Source: Streptomyces sp. PKU-EA00015 (GTDB taxonomy: Bacteria > Actinomycetota > Actinomycetes > Streptomycetales > Streptomycetaceae). From it: a stretch of 64,000 bases of DNA. Made by a program: the position numbers and the translations under genes. The notes under the pieces were generated by a model. It saw nothing but the letters and a program-made list of their open reading frames with translations. It was not told the DNA's origin and made no database searches. Shown piece by piece: positions 42,755-51,491 of this stretch (positions are counted from its first letter, which is position 1; the number at the start of each line of letters is the position of its first letter). Location: contig NZ_JABZEE010000003.1 of assembly GCF_013387495.1 (NCBI RefSeq), positions 31,343-95,342 on the forward strand, written 5' to 3'.

Positions 42755-44857
42755 GTGGGCAGCGCTGACCTGTTCCGTGCCGGCCTCGCAGCAGACCGCC
42801 GTACGGACGCCGCGCTGTCGCCGCCGGGCGGCCTCATGGACGTGCTCGCGGTCGCCGCCGTCGTCCTCGACTCACAGGGCCGCATCGTGCTGTGGAGCCC
42901 GCAGGCGGAGGAGCTCCTCGGCTACACCCCGCAGGAGGCACTGGGGCAGTACGCCGCGCAGCTTCTGGTCGCCGACGAGCACTTCGACCTGGTGCTGAGC
43001 CTGTTCCAACAGGTCATGGAGAGCGGCCAGGGCTGGGAGGGCGTCTTCCGGGTACGGCACAAGGACGGCTCCACACGGCTGCTGGAATGGCGCAACATGC
43101 GCTTGCAGGACGACCTCGGCGGCTACTACGCCCTGGGGCTCGCCACCGACCAGCCGACGCTGCGCCGCGTCGAGCGCGACCTGGCGCTGTCGGTGCGCCT
43201 GGTGGACCAGTCCCCGATCGGGCTCGCCGTGCTCGGCGACGACCTGCGGTACGTGGCGGTGAACCCCGCCCTGGAACGGATCGGGGGGCGGCCCGCCGGC
43301 GACCTCATCGGCCGCAGCATCCCGGAGACGCTGCCGTTCGGCGACGCGGAGAGCCTCGAGGCCGCCATGCGCGAGGTCCTGGCCTCCGGTGCGCCGCTGC
43401 TGGACCGGCATGTGCTCGGCCGGGTCCCCTCGGACCCCGTCGGTGAGCGCGCCTGGTCGGTGTCCCTGTACCGGCTGGAGGACCCAGGCGGACGCGTGCT
43501 CGGGATCGCTCTCTCCGTCGTCGACGTCACCGACCGGCACCGCGCGGCCACGGAGGCGGAGCGGGCGCGCCGGCGCCTGGCCCTGGTCGCCGACGCCTCC
43601 GTACGCATCGGGACGACCCTCGACCTGGAGCAGACGGCCCGCGAGCTGGCGGACGTGGCGGTGCCCGAGCTGGCGGACGTGGCCGCCGTCGACGTCCTCG
43701 ACAGCGTCCTCGTCGGCCCCGACGGCCGCCCGGACCGAAGAAGCGACGACGCCCCGATGCTGATCCGCGCCCTCGCGGTCGCCGCCGCCTACCCCACCGT
43801 CGCGGTCGAGGCCGCCGACCGCCCCGGTGAACTCGCCCGGTACGACGCCGGACGCCTCGTCACCCAGTGCGTCAACACCGCACGCCCCGTCACGATCCCC
43901 CGACTCGGCGAGCAGGACCTGCGCGACATCGCCCGCGACAGCAGGGCCGCCGGAATCCTCGCCGAGGCCGGCGTGCACTCCTACATGGCCGTGCCGCTGA
44001 TCGCCCGCGGCGAGGTCCTCGGGGCGCTCGACCTCAAAAGGGCCCGCAATCCCGACCCGTTCACCGAGGACGACGTCCTGCTGGCGACGGAGTTCGCCGC
44101 GCGCGCCGCCGTCTGCATCGACAACGCGCGGTGGTACCGCCAGCAGCGCCAGACCGCGCTCACGCTCCAGCGCAGCATGCTGCCCGAGACGCCCGAGCAT
44201 CTCGTCGGCCTCGAAGTGGCCTCCCGCTATCAGCCGGCGCGCGCGAACAGCGAGGTCGGCGGCGACTGGTTCGACATCATCCCCATGGACAGGGAACGCA
44301 CCGCCCTGGTCGTCGGCGACGTGATGGGCAGCGGGATCAACGCCGCCACCGCCATGGGCCGGCTGCGCACCGCCACCCAGACGCTCGCCCGGCTCGCCCT
44401 GGACCCCGCCGTCGTGCTGCGCCACCTCGACGAGATCACCGCCGGACTCGACCCGTACATCGCCACCTGCATGTACGCCGTGTACGACCCGCACCGCGCC
44501 CAGTGCTGCATCGCCAACGCGGGCCACCTGCCCCCGGTCCTGGTGCGCAGCGGGTGCGCGCCCCGGCTGCTCGACCTGCCCACCGGCACCCCCCTCGGCG
44601 TCGGCGGCGTCGGCGGCGTCGCACTGCGCAGCATCACCGTCGGCATCGACCCGGGTGACGTGCTCGTCCTGTACACGGACGGCCTGGTCGAGACGCGCGA
44701 CCAGGACATCGACGTCCGGCTGAACATGCTGCTCGACCTGCTCAAGACCGCCGACGCCACGCTGGGGGAGACCTGTGACCGGCTGCTGCACGCTCTGCGC
44801 CGGCCCGACGCCCCGGACGACGTCGCGCTGCTCCTGGCCCGCGTGACCGGCTCGTAG
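42755..44857 (+). CDS. PAS-PAS-GAF-SpoIIE (PP2C) serine phosphatase
   Basis: A 700-residue signalling phosphatase from GTG 42755 with GGAAGGAGC upstream; the longer open frame has no ribosome site. Order: PAS (~25-140, VVLDSQGRIVLWSPQAEELLGY), PAS (~150-265), GAF (~290-470, YMAVPLIARGEVLGALDLKR), then PP2C/SpoIIE (~490-700: LQRSMLPE, GGDWFDIIPMDRERTALVVGDVMGSG, MYAVYDP, NAGHLPPVL, LVLYTDGLVETRD). It probably dephosphorylates STAS anti-anti-sigma proteins in a SigB-type switch; such genes lie at 58-63 kb. A long hairpin follows. Confidence 0.88.
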   Translation: MGSADLFRAGLAADRRTDAALSPPGGLMDVLAVAAVVLDSQGRIVLWSPQAEELLGYTPQEALGQYAAQLLVADEHFDLVLSLFQQVMESGQGWEGVFRVRHKDGSTRLLEWRNMRLQDDLGGYYALGLATDQPTLRRVERDLALSVRLVDQSPIGLAVLGDDLRYVAVNPALERIGGRPAGDLIGRSIPETLPFGDAESLEAAMREVLASGAPLLDRHVLGRVPSDPVGERAWSVSLYRLEDPGGRVLGIALSVVDVTDRHRAATEAERARRRLALVADASVRIGTTLDLEQTARELADVAVPELADVAAVDVLDSVLVGPDGRPDRRSDDAPMLIRALAVAAAYPTVAVEAADRPGELARYDAGRLVTQCVNTARPVTIPRLGEQDLRDIARDSRAAGILAEAGVHSYMAVPLIARGEVLGALDLKRARNPDPFTEDDVLLATEFAARAAVCIDNARWYRQQRQTALTLQRSMLPETPEHLVGLEVASRYQPARANSEVGGDWFDIIPMDRERTALVVGDVMGSGINAATAMGRLRTATQTLARLALDPAVVLRHLDEITAGLDPYIATCMYAVYDPHRAQCCIANAGHLPPVLVRSGCAPRLLDLPTGTPLGVGGVGGVALRSITVGIDPGDVLVLYTDGLVETRDQDIDVRLNMLLDLLKTADATLGETCDRLLHALRRPDAPDDVALLLARVTGS

Positions 44858-44865
44858 CGTCGGCT

Positions 44866-44918
44866 CGCCCCCGGGCCGCGGCGGCGCTGTGCGCATCCGC
44901 CGGACGGGCCCGGGGGCG
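44866..44918. terminator. Long hairpin after the phosphatase gene
   Basis: A 12-bp outer stem (CGCCCCCGGGCC/GGCCCGGGGGCG) starts 9 bases after the stop. The 29-base loop contains an inner CGGCGG/CCGCCG pairing. Confidence 0.7.
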
Positions 44919-45006
44919 GGGGTGACACGATGGCGGAGCGGTGCCGCGCCGATCACCGCAGGTCCCCGTAGGCAAGCACGACGCGAACGAACAAGGAGGA
45001 CGGGCC

Positions 45007-45492
45007 GTGCCCGCTCCCCGGATGAGCACGACACCTCTGCCAGGCATTGGGGTCCAGTACGACCTCACCACCCGCGAGCACCGGCACCTGTCGGTCATCG
45101 CCCACCGCGACGGCACCCGCTCGGTGAACGTCTACCGGCCCGACGATCCCGACGCCTGCGCGCAGTCCGTGCACCTGACCAGCGCCGAGGCCGCCTCGCT
45201 CATCGACGCCCTGATGCCCGACCACCACAGCTCCAACGTCCTGCACACCACCGACCTCGGCCTGATCGCCGAACGCGTCGAGGTGTCCGCGCACTCCGTG
45301 TGGAACGGCCGTGTGATGGGCGAGATGCGGCTGCGCACCGAGACCGGTGCCTCGGTGGTGGCCGTACTGCGCCGGGCCGAGGCCATCCCCTCGCCGGGGC
45401 CGGACTTCCGGCTGGCCGGCGGGGACACGCTGATCGTCATCGGCACCCGCGAGGGCGTCGAGGCGGCCGCGGCGATACTCGGACGGGAGTGA
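45007..45492 (+). CDS. KhtT-like regulatory subunit (RCK_C/TrkA-C domain)
   Basis: A 161-residue cytoplasmic protein from GTG 45007 with AAGGAGGA upstream. The N-terminal half resembles antiporter regulatory subunits (GIGVQYDLTTREHRHLSVIAHRDGTRSVNVY). The C-terminal half is a TrkA-C domain (VSAHSVWNGRVMGEMRLRTETGASVVAVLRRAEAIPSPGPDFRLAGGDTLIVIGTREGVE). It lies 4 bases before the antiporter gene, matching the KhtT-KhtU arrangement. It should gate K+/H+ exchange in response to a ligand. Confidence 0.85.
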   Translation: MPAPRMSTTPLPGIGVQYDLTTREHRHLSVIAHRDGTRSVNVYRPDDPDACAQSVHLTSAEAASLIDALMPDHHSSNVLHTTDLGLIAERVEVSAHSVWNGRVMGEMRLRTETGASVVAVLRRAEAIPSPGPDFRLAGGDTLIVIGTREGVEAAAAILGRE

Positions 45493-45496
45493 CCGG

Positions 45497-46708
45497 GTGC
45501 ACTCCGCGGTATTCCTCATCGAGTTCGGCGCGATCATCCTCGGCCTGGGACTGCTGGGCAGATTCGCGGGGCGGCTGCGGTTCTCGCCGATCCCGCTGTA
45601 CCTGCTCGCCGGTCTCGCCTTCGGCACGGGCGGTCTGCTGCCCCTCGGCGCGAGCGAGGAGTTCGTGGCGATAGGCGCCGAGATCGGCGTCATCCTGCTC
45701 CTGCTGATGCTCGGCCTCGAGTACACGGCGAGCGACCTCGTCTCCAACCTCAGGACGCAGTACCCGGCCGGCCTCGTCGACTTCACCCTCAACGCCCTGC
45801 CGGGCGCGGCGGCGGCGCTGCTGATGGGCTGGGGCCCGGTGGCGGCCGTCGTCCTCGGCGGTGTCACGTGGATCTCGTCGTCCGGCGTCATCGCCAAGGT
45901 GCTCGGCGACCTGGGCCGGCTCGGCAACCGGGAGACGCCGGTCATCCTCAGCATCCTGGTCCTCGAAGACCTGGCGATGGCCGTCTACCTGCCGATCATC
46001 ACCGCTCTGCTCGCCGGCGTCGGTCTCGCCGCGGGCAGCGTGACGCTGGCGATCGCGCTGGGCGTCGCGGGCGCGGTGCTGTTCGTCGCCGTCCGCTACG
46101 GGCGGGTCATCTCACGCTTCGTCAGCAGCGACGACCCGGAGAAGCTGCTGCTGGTCGTGCTCGGCCTCACCCTGCTGGTGGCGGGCATCGCTCAGCAGCT
46201 CCAGGTCTCGGCAGCGGTCGGCGCGTTCCTCGTCGGGATCGCGCTGTCCGGCGAGGTGGCCGAGGGCGCGCACACGCTGCTGAGCCCGCTGCGCGACCTG
46301 TTCGCCGCGGTGTTCTTCGTCTTCTTCGGACTGCACACCGACCCGTCCAGCATTCCGCCGGTGCTGCTGCCCGCCCTGGCGCTGGCCGTCACAACGGCCC
46401 TCACCAAGGTCGCCACCGGCTACTGGGCGGCGAAGCGCGCGGGTGTCGGCCCCAAGGGCCGCTGGCGCGCGGGCGGCACACTGGTGGCGCGCGGCGAGTT
46501 CTCCATCGTCATCGCGGGCCTCGCGGTCTCGGCGGGGATCGAGCCGTCGATGGGTCCGCTGGCGACGGCGTACGTCCTGATCCTGGTGGTCGTCGGCCCG
46601 CTGACGGCGCGGTACACGGAGCCGGTCGGCCTCTGGCTGACGTCCCGGCGCCGTCGGCCCGTCACCGGGCCGGTTCCGGAGCCGGCCCGGGTGGAGGCCC
46701 GCGACTGA
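45497..46708 (+). CDS. KhtU-like cation:proton antiporter (CPA2)
   Basis: A 403-residue protein with about 12 membrane helices and no attached RCK domain, as expected when KhtT is separate. Visible are LIEFGAIILGLGLLGRFAGRL, the conserved VILLLLMLGLEYTASDLV, SSSGVIAKVL, AAVGAFLVGIALSG and LRDLFAAVFFVFFGL (family helix-6/8 motifs). The start is GTG 45497. Together with the preceding subunit it should export K+ (or another cation) in exchange for protons. Confidence 0.87.
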   Translation: MHSAVFLIEFGAIILGLGLLGRFAGRLRFSPIPLYLLAGLAFGTGGLLPLGASEEFVAIGAEIGVILLLLMLGLEYTASDLVSNLRTQYPAGLVDFTLNALPGAAAALLMGWGPVAAVVLGGVTWISSSGVIAKVLGDLGRLGNRETPVILSILVLEDLAMAVYLPIITALLAGVGLAAGSVTLAIALGVAGAVLFVAVRYGRVISRFVSSDDPEKLLLVVLGLTLLVAGIAQQLQVSAAVGAFLVGIALSGEVAEGAHTLLSPLRDLFAAVFFVFFGLHTDPSSIPPVLLPALALAVTTALTKVATGYWAAKRAGVGPKGRWRAGGTLVARGEFSIVIAGLAVSAGIEPSMGPLATAYVLILVVVGPLTARYTEPVGLWLTSRRRRPVTGPVPEPARVEARD

Positions 46709-47025
46709 CGTCTCGCGCCCGCCCCGGCGGCGGCCGCGGCCACCGCCAAAGGCCCCGGGGCGCGTACCGCGTCACGCCGCGTCGTGGAAGACCAGGCCCG
46801 GCGAGCGGCGCTGCCCGAGCGGACGGTGCTCACGCCGTGCCGGACCGCCCCGGCGGACCAGCCGCGGCGGGCGGCGACCGGGCGGCCCCGTGTGGTGAGG
46901 ACCAGGCCGTGGCCCTGTTCCCGTACGTGCACCGTGCCGCGGGACTGCGCCCGGGGCCGCTGCTCGCCTGTCCGGACCGCGACCGGGAGCCGTTCGTCCG
47001 GCGGGAATCGGACGTCGCTGTCGCG
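46709..47025. other. Gap between convergent antiporter and lysR genes
   Basis: 317 bases without a supportable gene. An 8-bp inverted repeat (CGCCCCGG at 46720, CCGGGGCG at 46755) follows the antiporter stop and is listed as a terminator. Confidence 0.5.
46720..46762. terminator. Hairpin after the antiporter gene
   Basis: CGCCCCGG/CCGGGGCG stem with a loop that itself contains GGCGG/CCGCC, 12 bases after the stop. Confidence 0.45.
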
Positions 47026-47931
47026 TCAGAGCGCGCCCCACAGGTGGGCCCTGGTGCGCAGATGGTCGTGCACGAGCGCGAGCGGGGGGTGGACCAGGGC
47101 ACCCGCGCGGACGGCGAGATAGAGCGTGTTGAGCGGGGGTGCGGCCGGTTCGTGAAGAAGCTCCACCGATCCGGCGGCGAGGGCCGGTTCCGCCAGGTAG
47201 CGCGGGAGCGTGCTGACGCCCGCCCCCGCGACGACGGCGGCGAGCACGGCCCGCAGATCGGGAACGGTCACGGCGATGCCGTTCGGCGGACGCCGGCCGA
47301 ATTCGCTCAGCCAGTAGCGCCTGACGATCGGCAGATCGTCCGCGTACGCGACGAGAGGCAAGTGGGCCAGTGCGCCCGCAGGATCGGCCGCCAGCCGCAC
47401 GGGGTCGACGGTGCGGGCCAGCGTCGGCGGTCCCACCAGGACGAATTCCTCGTCGACGAGCGGTGTGGCGGCGATCTCCTGCTGCGTCGGCCGCACGGCC
47501 GACACCACCAGGTCGACGCGTCCCGCCGACAGGGCCGCCAGCAGGTCCGCGGCGAGTCCCAGCGTCACCTGCAGGCGCAGCCCTCGCGTGGTGAGCGGGG
47601 CCAGCGTGGGCAGCACCCGCAAGGCCATCAGCTCGGCGGCGCCCGCGATGCGTACGGTGCCGACATGAGCGGCGCCGTCGCCCGAGGTGTCCAGCGCGGC
47701 GCGGAGCTCGTCCAGATGCGTGCCGATCCGCGCGGCGAGGTCGGCCGCGCGGGCCGTGGGCGTCGCCCCCTTGCGGGAGCGTACGAACAGCGGCTCGCCC
47801 AGCTCCTGTTCCAGCCGTGCCAGCTGGCCGCTGACCGCGGGCTGGGTCAGTCCCAGCCGCTCGGCGGCGGCGGAGAGGGAGCCGCAGCGGTAGATCTCGA
47901 GGAAGGTGGACAGCAGATGCAGCGCGGGCAC
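47026..47931 (-). CDS. LysR-family transcriptional regulator
   Basis: A 301-residue LTTR: N-terminal HTH (LLSTFLEIYRCGSLSAAAERLGLTQPAVSGQLARLEQELGEPLFVR), then an effector domain (VRIAGAAELMALRVLP, AGAGVSTLPRYLAEPALAAG). The start is GTG 47931 with GAGGG upstream. It is divergent from the DJ-1/PfpI gene with a perfect CCATAAG/CTTATGG dyad 12 bases before its own start, so autoregulation plus control of the neighbour is likely. Confidence 0.86.
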   Translation of the reverse strand: MPALHLLSTFLEIYRCGSLSAAAERLGLTQPAVSGQLARLEQELGEPLFVRSRKGATPTARAADLAARIGTHLDELRAALDTSGDGAAHVGTVRIAGAAELMALRVLPTLAPLTTRGLRLQVTLGLAADLLAALSAGRVDLVVSAVRPTQQEIAATPLVDEEFVLVGPPTLARTVDPVRLAADPAGALAHLPLVAYADDLPIVRRYWLSEFGRRPPNGIAVTVPDLRAVLAAVVAGAGVSTLPRYLAEPALAAGSVELLHEPAAPPLNTLYLAVRAGALVHPPLALVHDHLRTRAHLWGAL

Positions 47932-47943
47932 GCCACCCTCTTT

Positions 47944-47961
47944 CCATAAGGGAACTTATGG
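47944..47961. promoter_or_regulatory. LysR-type operator in the lysR/pfpI divergent region
   Basis: CCATAAG-ggaa-CTTATGG, a perfect 7-bp inverted repeat with the ATAAG/CTTAT sequence typical of LTTR sites. It stands out as AT-rich in GC-rich surroundings. Confidence 0.65.
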
Positions 47962-48056
47962 CGTCCATGATGCCCGCGGATGGCGTCGGGTGAAAGCTGT
48001 TGTTGTCCGCTTCGAGCCCCAACAACCGACATCCATCAGTGAAGGACCCATTCCTC

Positions 48057-48761
48057 ATGTCGAAGATCCTTATGGTCGTCTCCGGTGCCGACAGCCTGGA
48101 ACTGGCCGACGGCTCCAGCCATCCGACCGGCTTCTGGGCCGAGGAGGTCGCCGCGTCGCACGAGCTGCTGAGTGCCGCGGGCCATGACGTGACCATCGCG
48201 ACCCCGGGCGGCGTGCGGCCCACCGCCGACCCGATCAGCCTGGACGCGCGGGGCGGTGTCGATGAGGAGGACGCCCGTCGCTTCACCGCGTACCTGGCGG
48301 CCATCGACGGAGACCTCGCCGCGCCGCTCGACCTCGCCAAGGTGTCCGCGGACGACTACGACGCCGTCTACATCCCCGGCGGCCACGCGCCGATGACGGA
48401 CCTCGCCGACAACGCCGACCTCGGCCGGCTGCTGAACGACGCCGACCGGGGCGGCAGCGTCGTGGCGGCCCTGTGCCACGGGCTCGCGGCTCTGCTGAGC
48501 GCGCGCCGGGAGGACGGCTCGTTCACCTTCGCCGGACGGGAGGTGACCTCGTTCAGCGACGAGGAGGAGCGCCAGGGCGGGCTCGGCGACCGGTCGCCGT
48601 ACTTCGTCGAGTCGCGGCTGCGCGAACTCGGTGCGAGGGTCAGCACCGGCCCGGCGTGGTCGAGCACCGTTGTCGAGGACGGCAACCTGATCACCGGCCA
48701 GAACCCGCAGTCCAGCGCGGACACGGCACGGCGCGTCGTGGGCGCGCTCGCCGCGCGCTGA
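48057..48761 (+). CDS. DJ-1/PfpI family protein (Hsp31/glyoxalase III-like)
   Basis: A 234-residue protein with the nucleophile elbow VVAALCHGLAAL (Cys140-His141), PGGHAPMTDL and the N-terminal KILMVVSGADSLELADGSSHPTGFWAEEVAASHELL, which marks the type I/Hsp31-like branch. ATG 48057. Members act as glyoxalase III, deglycase or chaperones. It is divergent from lysR and probably under its control; the inducing signal could be reactive carbonyls (inference). Confidence 0.85.
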   Translation: MSKILMVVSGADSLELADGSSHPTGFWAEEVAASHELLSAAGHDVTIATPGGVRPTADPISLDARGGVDEEDARRFTAYLAAIDGDLAAPLDLAKVSADDYDAVYIPGGHAPMTDLADNADLGRLLNDADRGGSVVAALCHGLAALLSARREDGSFTFAGREVTSFSDEEERQGGLGDRSPYFVESRLRELGARVSTGPAWSSTVVEDGNLITGQNPQSSADTARRVVGALAAR

Positions 48762-48767
48762 CACGGC

Positions 48768-49157
48768 TCAACCGGTGCGGGGAGCGGGCTCCAGCGTGAA
48801 GGAGTGGCCGGCCGGGTCGGCGTAGACGCGCGCATGACCCGGGCCGGGCCCGGCGCCGTTGTCCACGGGCATCGCGCCGAGGGTCACCGCTTCGCGCTCC
48901 GCCGCGTCCAGGTCGCCCTCTGCGACCCGGATGTACAGATGGGACTGCTGGGAGTCCTCGGGGCGCGGCCAGCTCGGCGGCGCGTACCCGTGGTCGCGTC
49001 GCACGGCGAGCACCACGCCGTCCTGCCCGGCCACTTCCACGAGATCCGGATCATGACCGACGCGGACCTCGGCGTGGAGCAACGCCGCGTAGAAATCGGC
49101 GAGTTGCCGGGGTTCGGCCGAGTCGAGGACGAGGACTGCTGTCTTCGTAACCGTCAT
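48768..49157 (-). CDS. VOC-family (glyoxalase-like) protein
   Basis: A 129-residue single VOC domain: TKTAVLVLDSAEPRQLADFYAALLHAEV, SHLYIRVAEGDLDAAEREAVTLGA and the C-terminal ARVYADPAGHSFTLEPAP. The gene is convergent with the DJ-1 gene (6 bases between stops). Substrate unknown; it lacks the second metal-binding half and would act as a dimer. Confidence 0.82.
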   Translation of the reverse strand: MTVTKTAVLVLDSAEPRQLADFYAALLHAEVRVGHDPDLVEVAGQDGVVLAVRRDHGYAPPSWPRPEDSQQSHLYIRVAEGDLDAAEREAVTLGAMPVDNGAGPGPGHARVYADPAGHSFTLEPAPRTG

Positions 49158-49828
49158 GCAGTCCGCCTACCCCGGCCGTCCCGCCGCACACGACGGGTGG
49201 CCGGGCGGTGCGGGCGGTACCCGGGGCTGCGCGTCGCTGCCCTCCGCGGCCGGGCGCGGGGCGCGGACGTCTGCGGCCGAGCCGCCGCCGGGGTGCGCGC
49301 TGTACGGCGGCGTCGCCGGGGCGTGACCCGCGGGCAGGGCGTGGCGAGGCGGCGTGTTCGCCTGCCGAGCGGATGCCGACCCGGTCGCCGCGCACTTCAT
49401 GCGGGTGGCGTGCGGCGCCGTTCGCTCGGGCGAGGGCGCGACCCGGGCAAGCGGCGCAGGGGCGTGGTCGCGCGGCCTCACGGGACCGTGCGCCGGCCGT
49501 CGCCCGGCGGGGTCTGTCGTCGGCGTCGGGCGGTGCCCGCCCGCCCGACGCCGCGCGGCACCGGCGACGCCGCAGGCCGGGGGGCGCGCCTGGGGCAAGG
49601 AGCCGGTCGGGGCGGGGGTTACCGATTCCCCGAGCGGGCACCAGCAGGGCGAAGCCGGTGCTGTGACGCCGGGAGGCGTGGCCCGTGGCGACATGGTCAC
49701 GTACAGTGATCGCCGGGTTCGCCTCTTGCCGTCGCACGGGGGAACATGGGTTCCGGGACGCGGCCCTGCCAGGCGCCGCAGGTCCCGGCGACAGGTCCCA
49801 GCCGAGCCCACGACAGCCGGACATGGTG
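49158..49828. other. 670-base stretch without a convincing gene
   Basis: Open frames exist on both strands but they are Arg/Pro/Gly-rich, mutually overlapping and match nothing I know. No ribosome site-start pair, hairpin or repeat stands out. It may hold the promoters for the two flanking divergent genes. Confidence 0.5.
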
Positions 49829-50674
49829 ATGAACGACAAGACGACCCCGGCCCGGTCCGCGACCGCCGCGCAGAGCGCGGCGGTGTTCGGCGCGCCCTGC
49901 TGGGTCAGCCTCATGGCCCGTGACCTCAAGGCCGCCCAGGACTTCTACGGGGCGGTGCTCGGATGGGAGTTCCGCAAGGGCAGGCTCGGTGAGGAGTTCA
50001 GCGTCGCCCTCTCCGACGGCGCGCCCGTCGCCGGTATCGGCGCCCTCGCCCCCCGCCTGACGGTCGCCGTCGCCTGGACCCCGTACTTCGCGGTCCAGGA
50101 CGCCGACGAGGCAGCCGGCCGGATCAGGGAACGCAGCGGCACGGTCGCTGTCGGCCCCCTCTCGCTGGCCACCGGCCGCGGCCTGCTCGCCGCGGACCGC
50201 GACGGCGCGGTGTTCGGCATCTGGGAGGGCGAGCTGGTCAGGGACTGGCCCGCCTGGCAGGACAACGCGCCCGCCTGGATCAGGCTGCTGGCCAGGGACG
50301 CCTTCGAATCCGCGATCTTCTACGGCGAGATCCTCGACTGGGCCTCCGACCGCGCCGGCTGCTGCGAGGTCAGCTACGCGGAGGACGCGGTACTCCTCCA
50401 CCGCTCCGGACGCGTCCTCGCCCGCCTCACCTCCGGCGCCGACGGCACCGCGATCAACCCCCTCCTGCACCCGCGCTGGCACGTCCACTTCGCGGTGAAG
50501 GACGTGGAGGAGACCGCCCACACGGCCCGCAGGCACGGGGCGACGCTGCTCGGCGAGCGCTCCACGGCGCGGGGGATGGAGGCAAGCCTGCGCGACCCGG
50601 ACGGGGCGATCTTCACGGTCAGCTCGCTGGACGACGCGGTCCCCGGTCCCGACCCCTCCCTCGTCGGCCCGTAG
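49829..50674 (+). CDS. Two-domain VOC (glyoxalase-like) protein
   Basis: A 281-residue protein with two VOC repeats: residues ~20-140 (PCWVSLMARDLKAAQDFYGAVLGWEF ... GLLAADRDGAVFGIWEG) and ~150-270 (AWIRLLARDAFESAIFYGEILDW ... SLRDPDGAIFTVSSL). ATG 49829 or the in-frame ATG two codons earlier could start it. This tandem type is common in Streptomyces and annotated as glyoxalase/bleomycin-resistance-like; function unproven. Confidence 0.82.
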   Translation: MNDKTTPARSATAAQSAAVFGAPCWVSLMARDLKAAQDFYGAVLGWEFRKGRLGEEFSVALSDGAPVAGIGALAPRLTVAVAWTPYFAVQDADEAAGRIRERSGTVAVGPLSLATGRGLLAADRDGAVFGIWEGELVRDWPAWQDNAPAWIRLLARDAFESAIFYGEILDWASDRAGCCEVSYAEDAVLLHRSGRVLARLTSGADGTAINPLLHPRWHVHFAVKDVEETAHTARRHGATLLGERSTARGMEASLRDPDGAIFTVSSLDDAVPGPDPSLVGP

Positions 50675-50733
50675 AGCCAGGAGTCTTGAAGCCCCGTACC
50701 GCAGGAGCCCCGGCAGACGCAGGAAGGCCCGCC

Positions 50734-51414
50734 ATGGAACGAGCCGCCGTCTTCGACGTGGACGGGACCCTCGTCGACACCAATCACCTGCACGTCGTCT
50801 CCTGGTGGGAGGCCTTCCGGCAGTCCGGCCACCGCGTCGCCATGCACGACATCCACCGCGCCGTCGGCCTGCCCGGCGGCGACCTCGTCGCCCACCTGCT
50901 CGGCGACGACCGCGACCGCGACCGGGACGAGACCGTCAAGGCCGCCCACAAGGCCCTGTACGCGGCGTACTCGGACCGGCTGCCGCCCCTGGACCAGGCG
51001 GGGCAACTGCTGCGCACCCTCTCCCGTTCCGGCTGGACCGTCGTGCTCGCGACCTCGGCGTCGGGCGCCGAACTCGCGGCCCTGCGGCGGGCCATCGACG
51101 CGGACGACGCCGTCAGCGCCATGGCGAGCGCCGACGACGTCGCCGAGGGCAAGCCCGCGCCCGAGCCGGTCCGGCATGCGCTGGAACTGGCCGGGGTGCC
51201 CGCCGAGCGCGCCGTCTTCGTCGGCGACACCGTGTGGGACATGCGGGCCGCCCGGCGCGCGGGCGTGCTCTGCGTCGGCCTCCTGTGCGGCGGCATTCCC
51301 CGCGCGGACCTCGTCGAGGCGGGCGCGCACGCGGTCCACGACGACCCGGCGGATCTGCTCCGCGCCCTGCACACGGGCCCGTTCGCCGAGATCGTGCGCC
51401 GCTCCACGGGCTGA
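50734..51414 (+). CDS. HAD-superfamily phosphatase
   Basis: A 226-residue HAD hydrolase: motif I DVDGTLVDT (residues 8-16), motif II ATSASG, motif III Lys in GKPAPEP, motif IV GDTVWDMRAARRAGV, with an alpha-helical cap of the phosphoglycolate/beta-phosphoglucomutase type. ATG 50734 has AGGAAGG upstream; a TTG further 5' is open but unsupported. Substrate likely a small phosphorylated metabolite. Confidence 0.86.
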   Translation: MERAAVFDVDGTLVDTNHLHVVSWWEAFRQSGHRVAMHDIHRAVGLPGGDLVAHLLGDDRDRDRDETVKAAHKALYAAYSDRLPPLDQAGQLLRTLSRSGWTVVLATSASGAELAALRRAIDADDAVSAMASADDVAEGKPAPEPVRHALELAGVPAERAVFVGDTVWDMRAARRAGVLCVGLLCGGIPRADLVEAGAHAVHDDPADLLRALHTGPFAEIVRRSTG

Positions 51415-51491
51415 TCCACGTGCGCGCCGCCATGCGCTGATGCGCGGAGATCGTGCGCCGCTGCACGACCTGAGCGGCACGGCCGCCCGCG

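Noticed and set aside
46784..47122. Open frame opposite the lysR 3' end
   Set aside because: Arg/Pro-rich shadow frame without ribosome site or recognisable product; it runs into the lysR gene on the other strand.
49167..49811. Long minus-strand open frame in the 49.2-49.8 kb gap
   Set aside because: The Pro/Arg/Ala composition of a GC-rich shadow frame, no start signal, and competing frames on the other strand.
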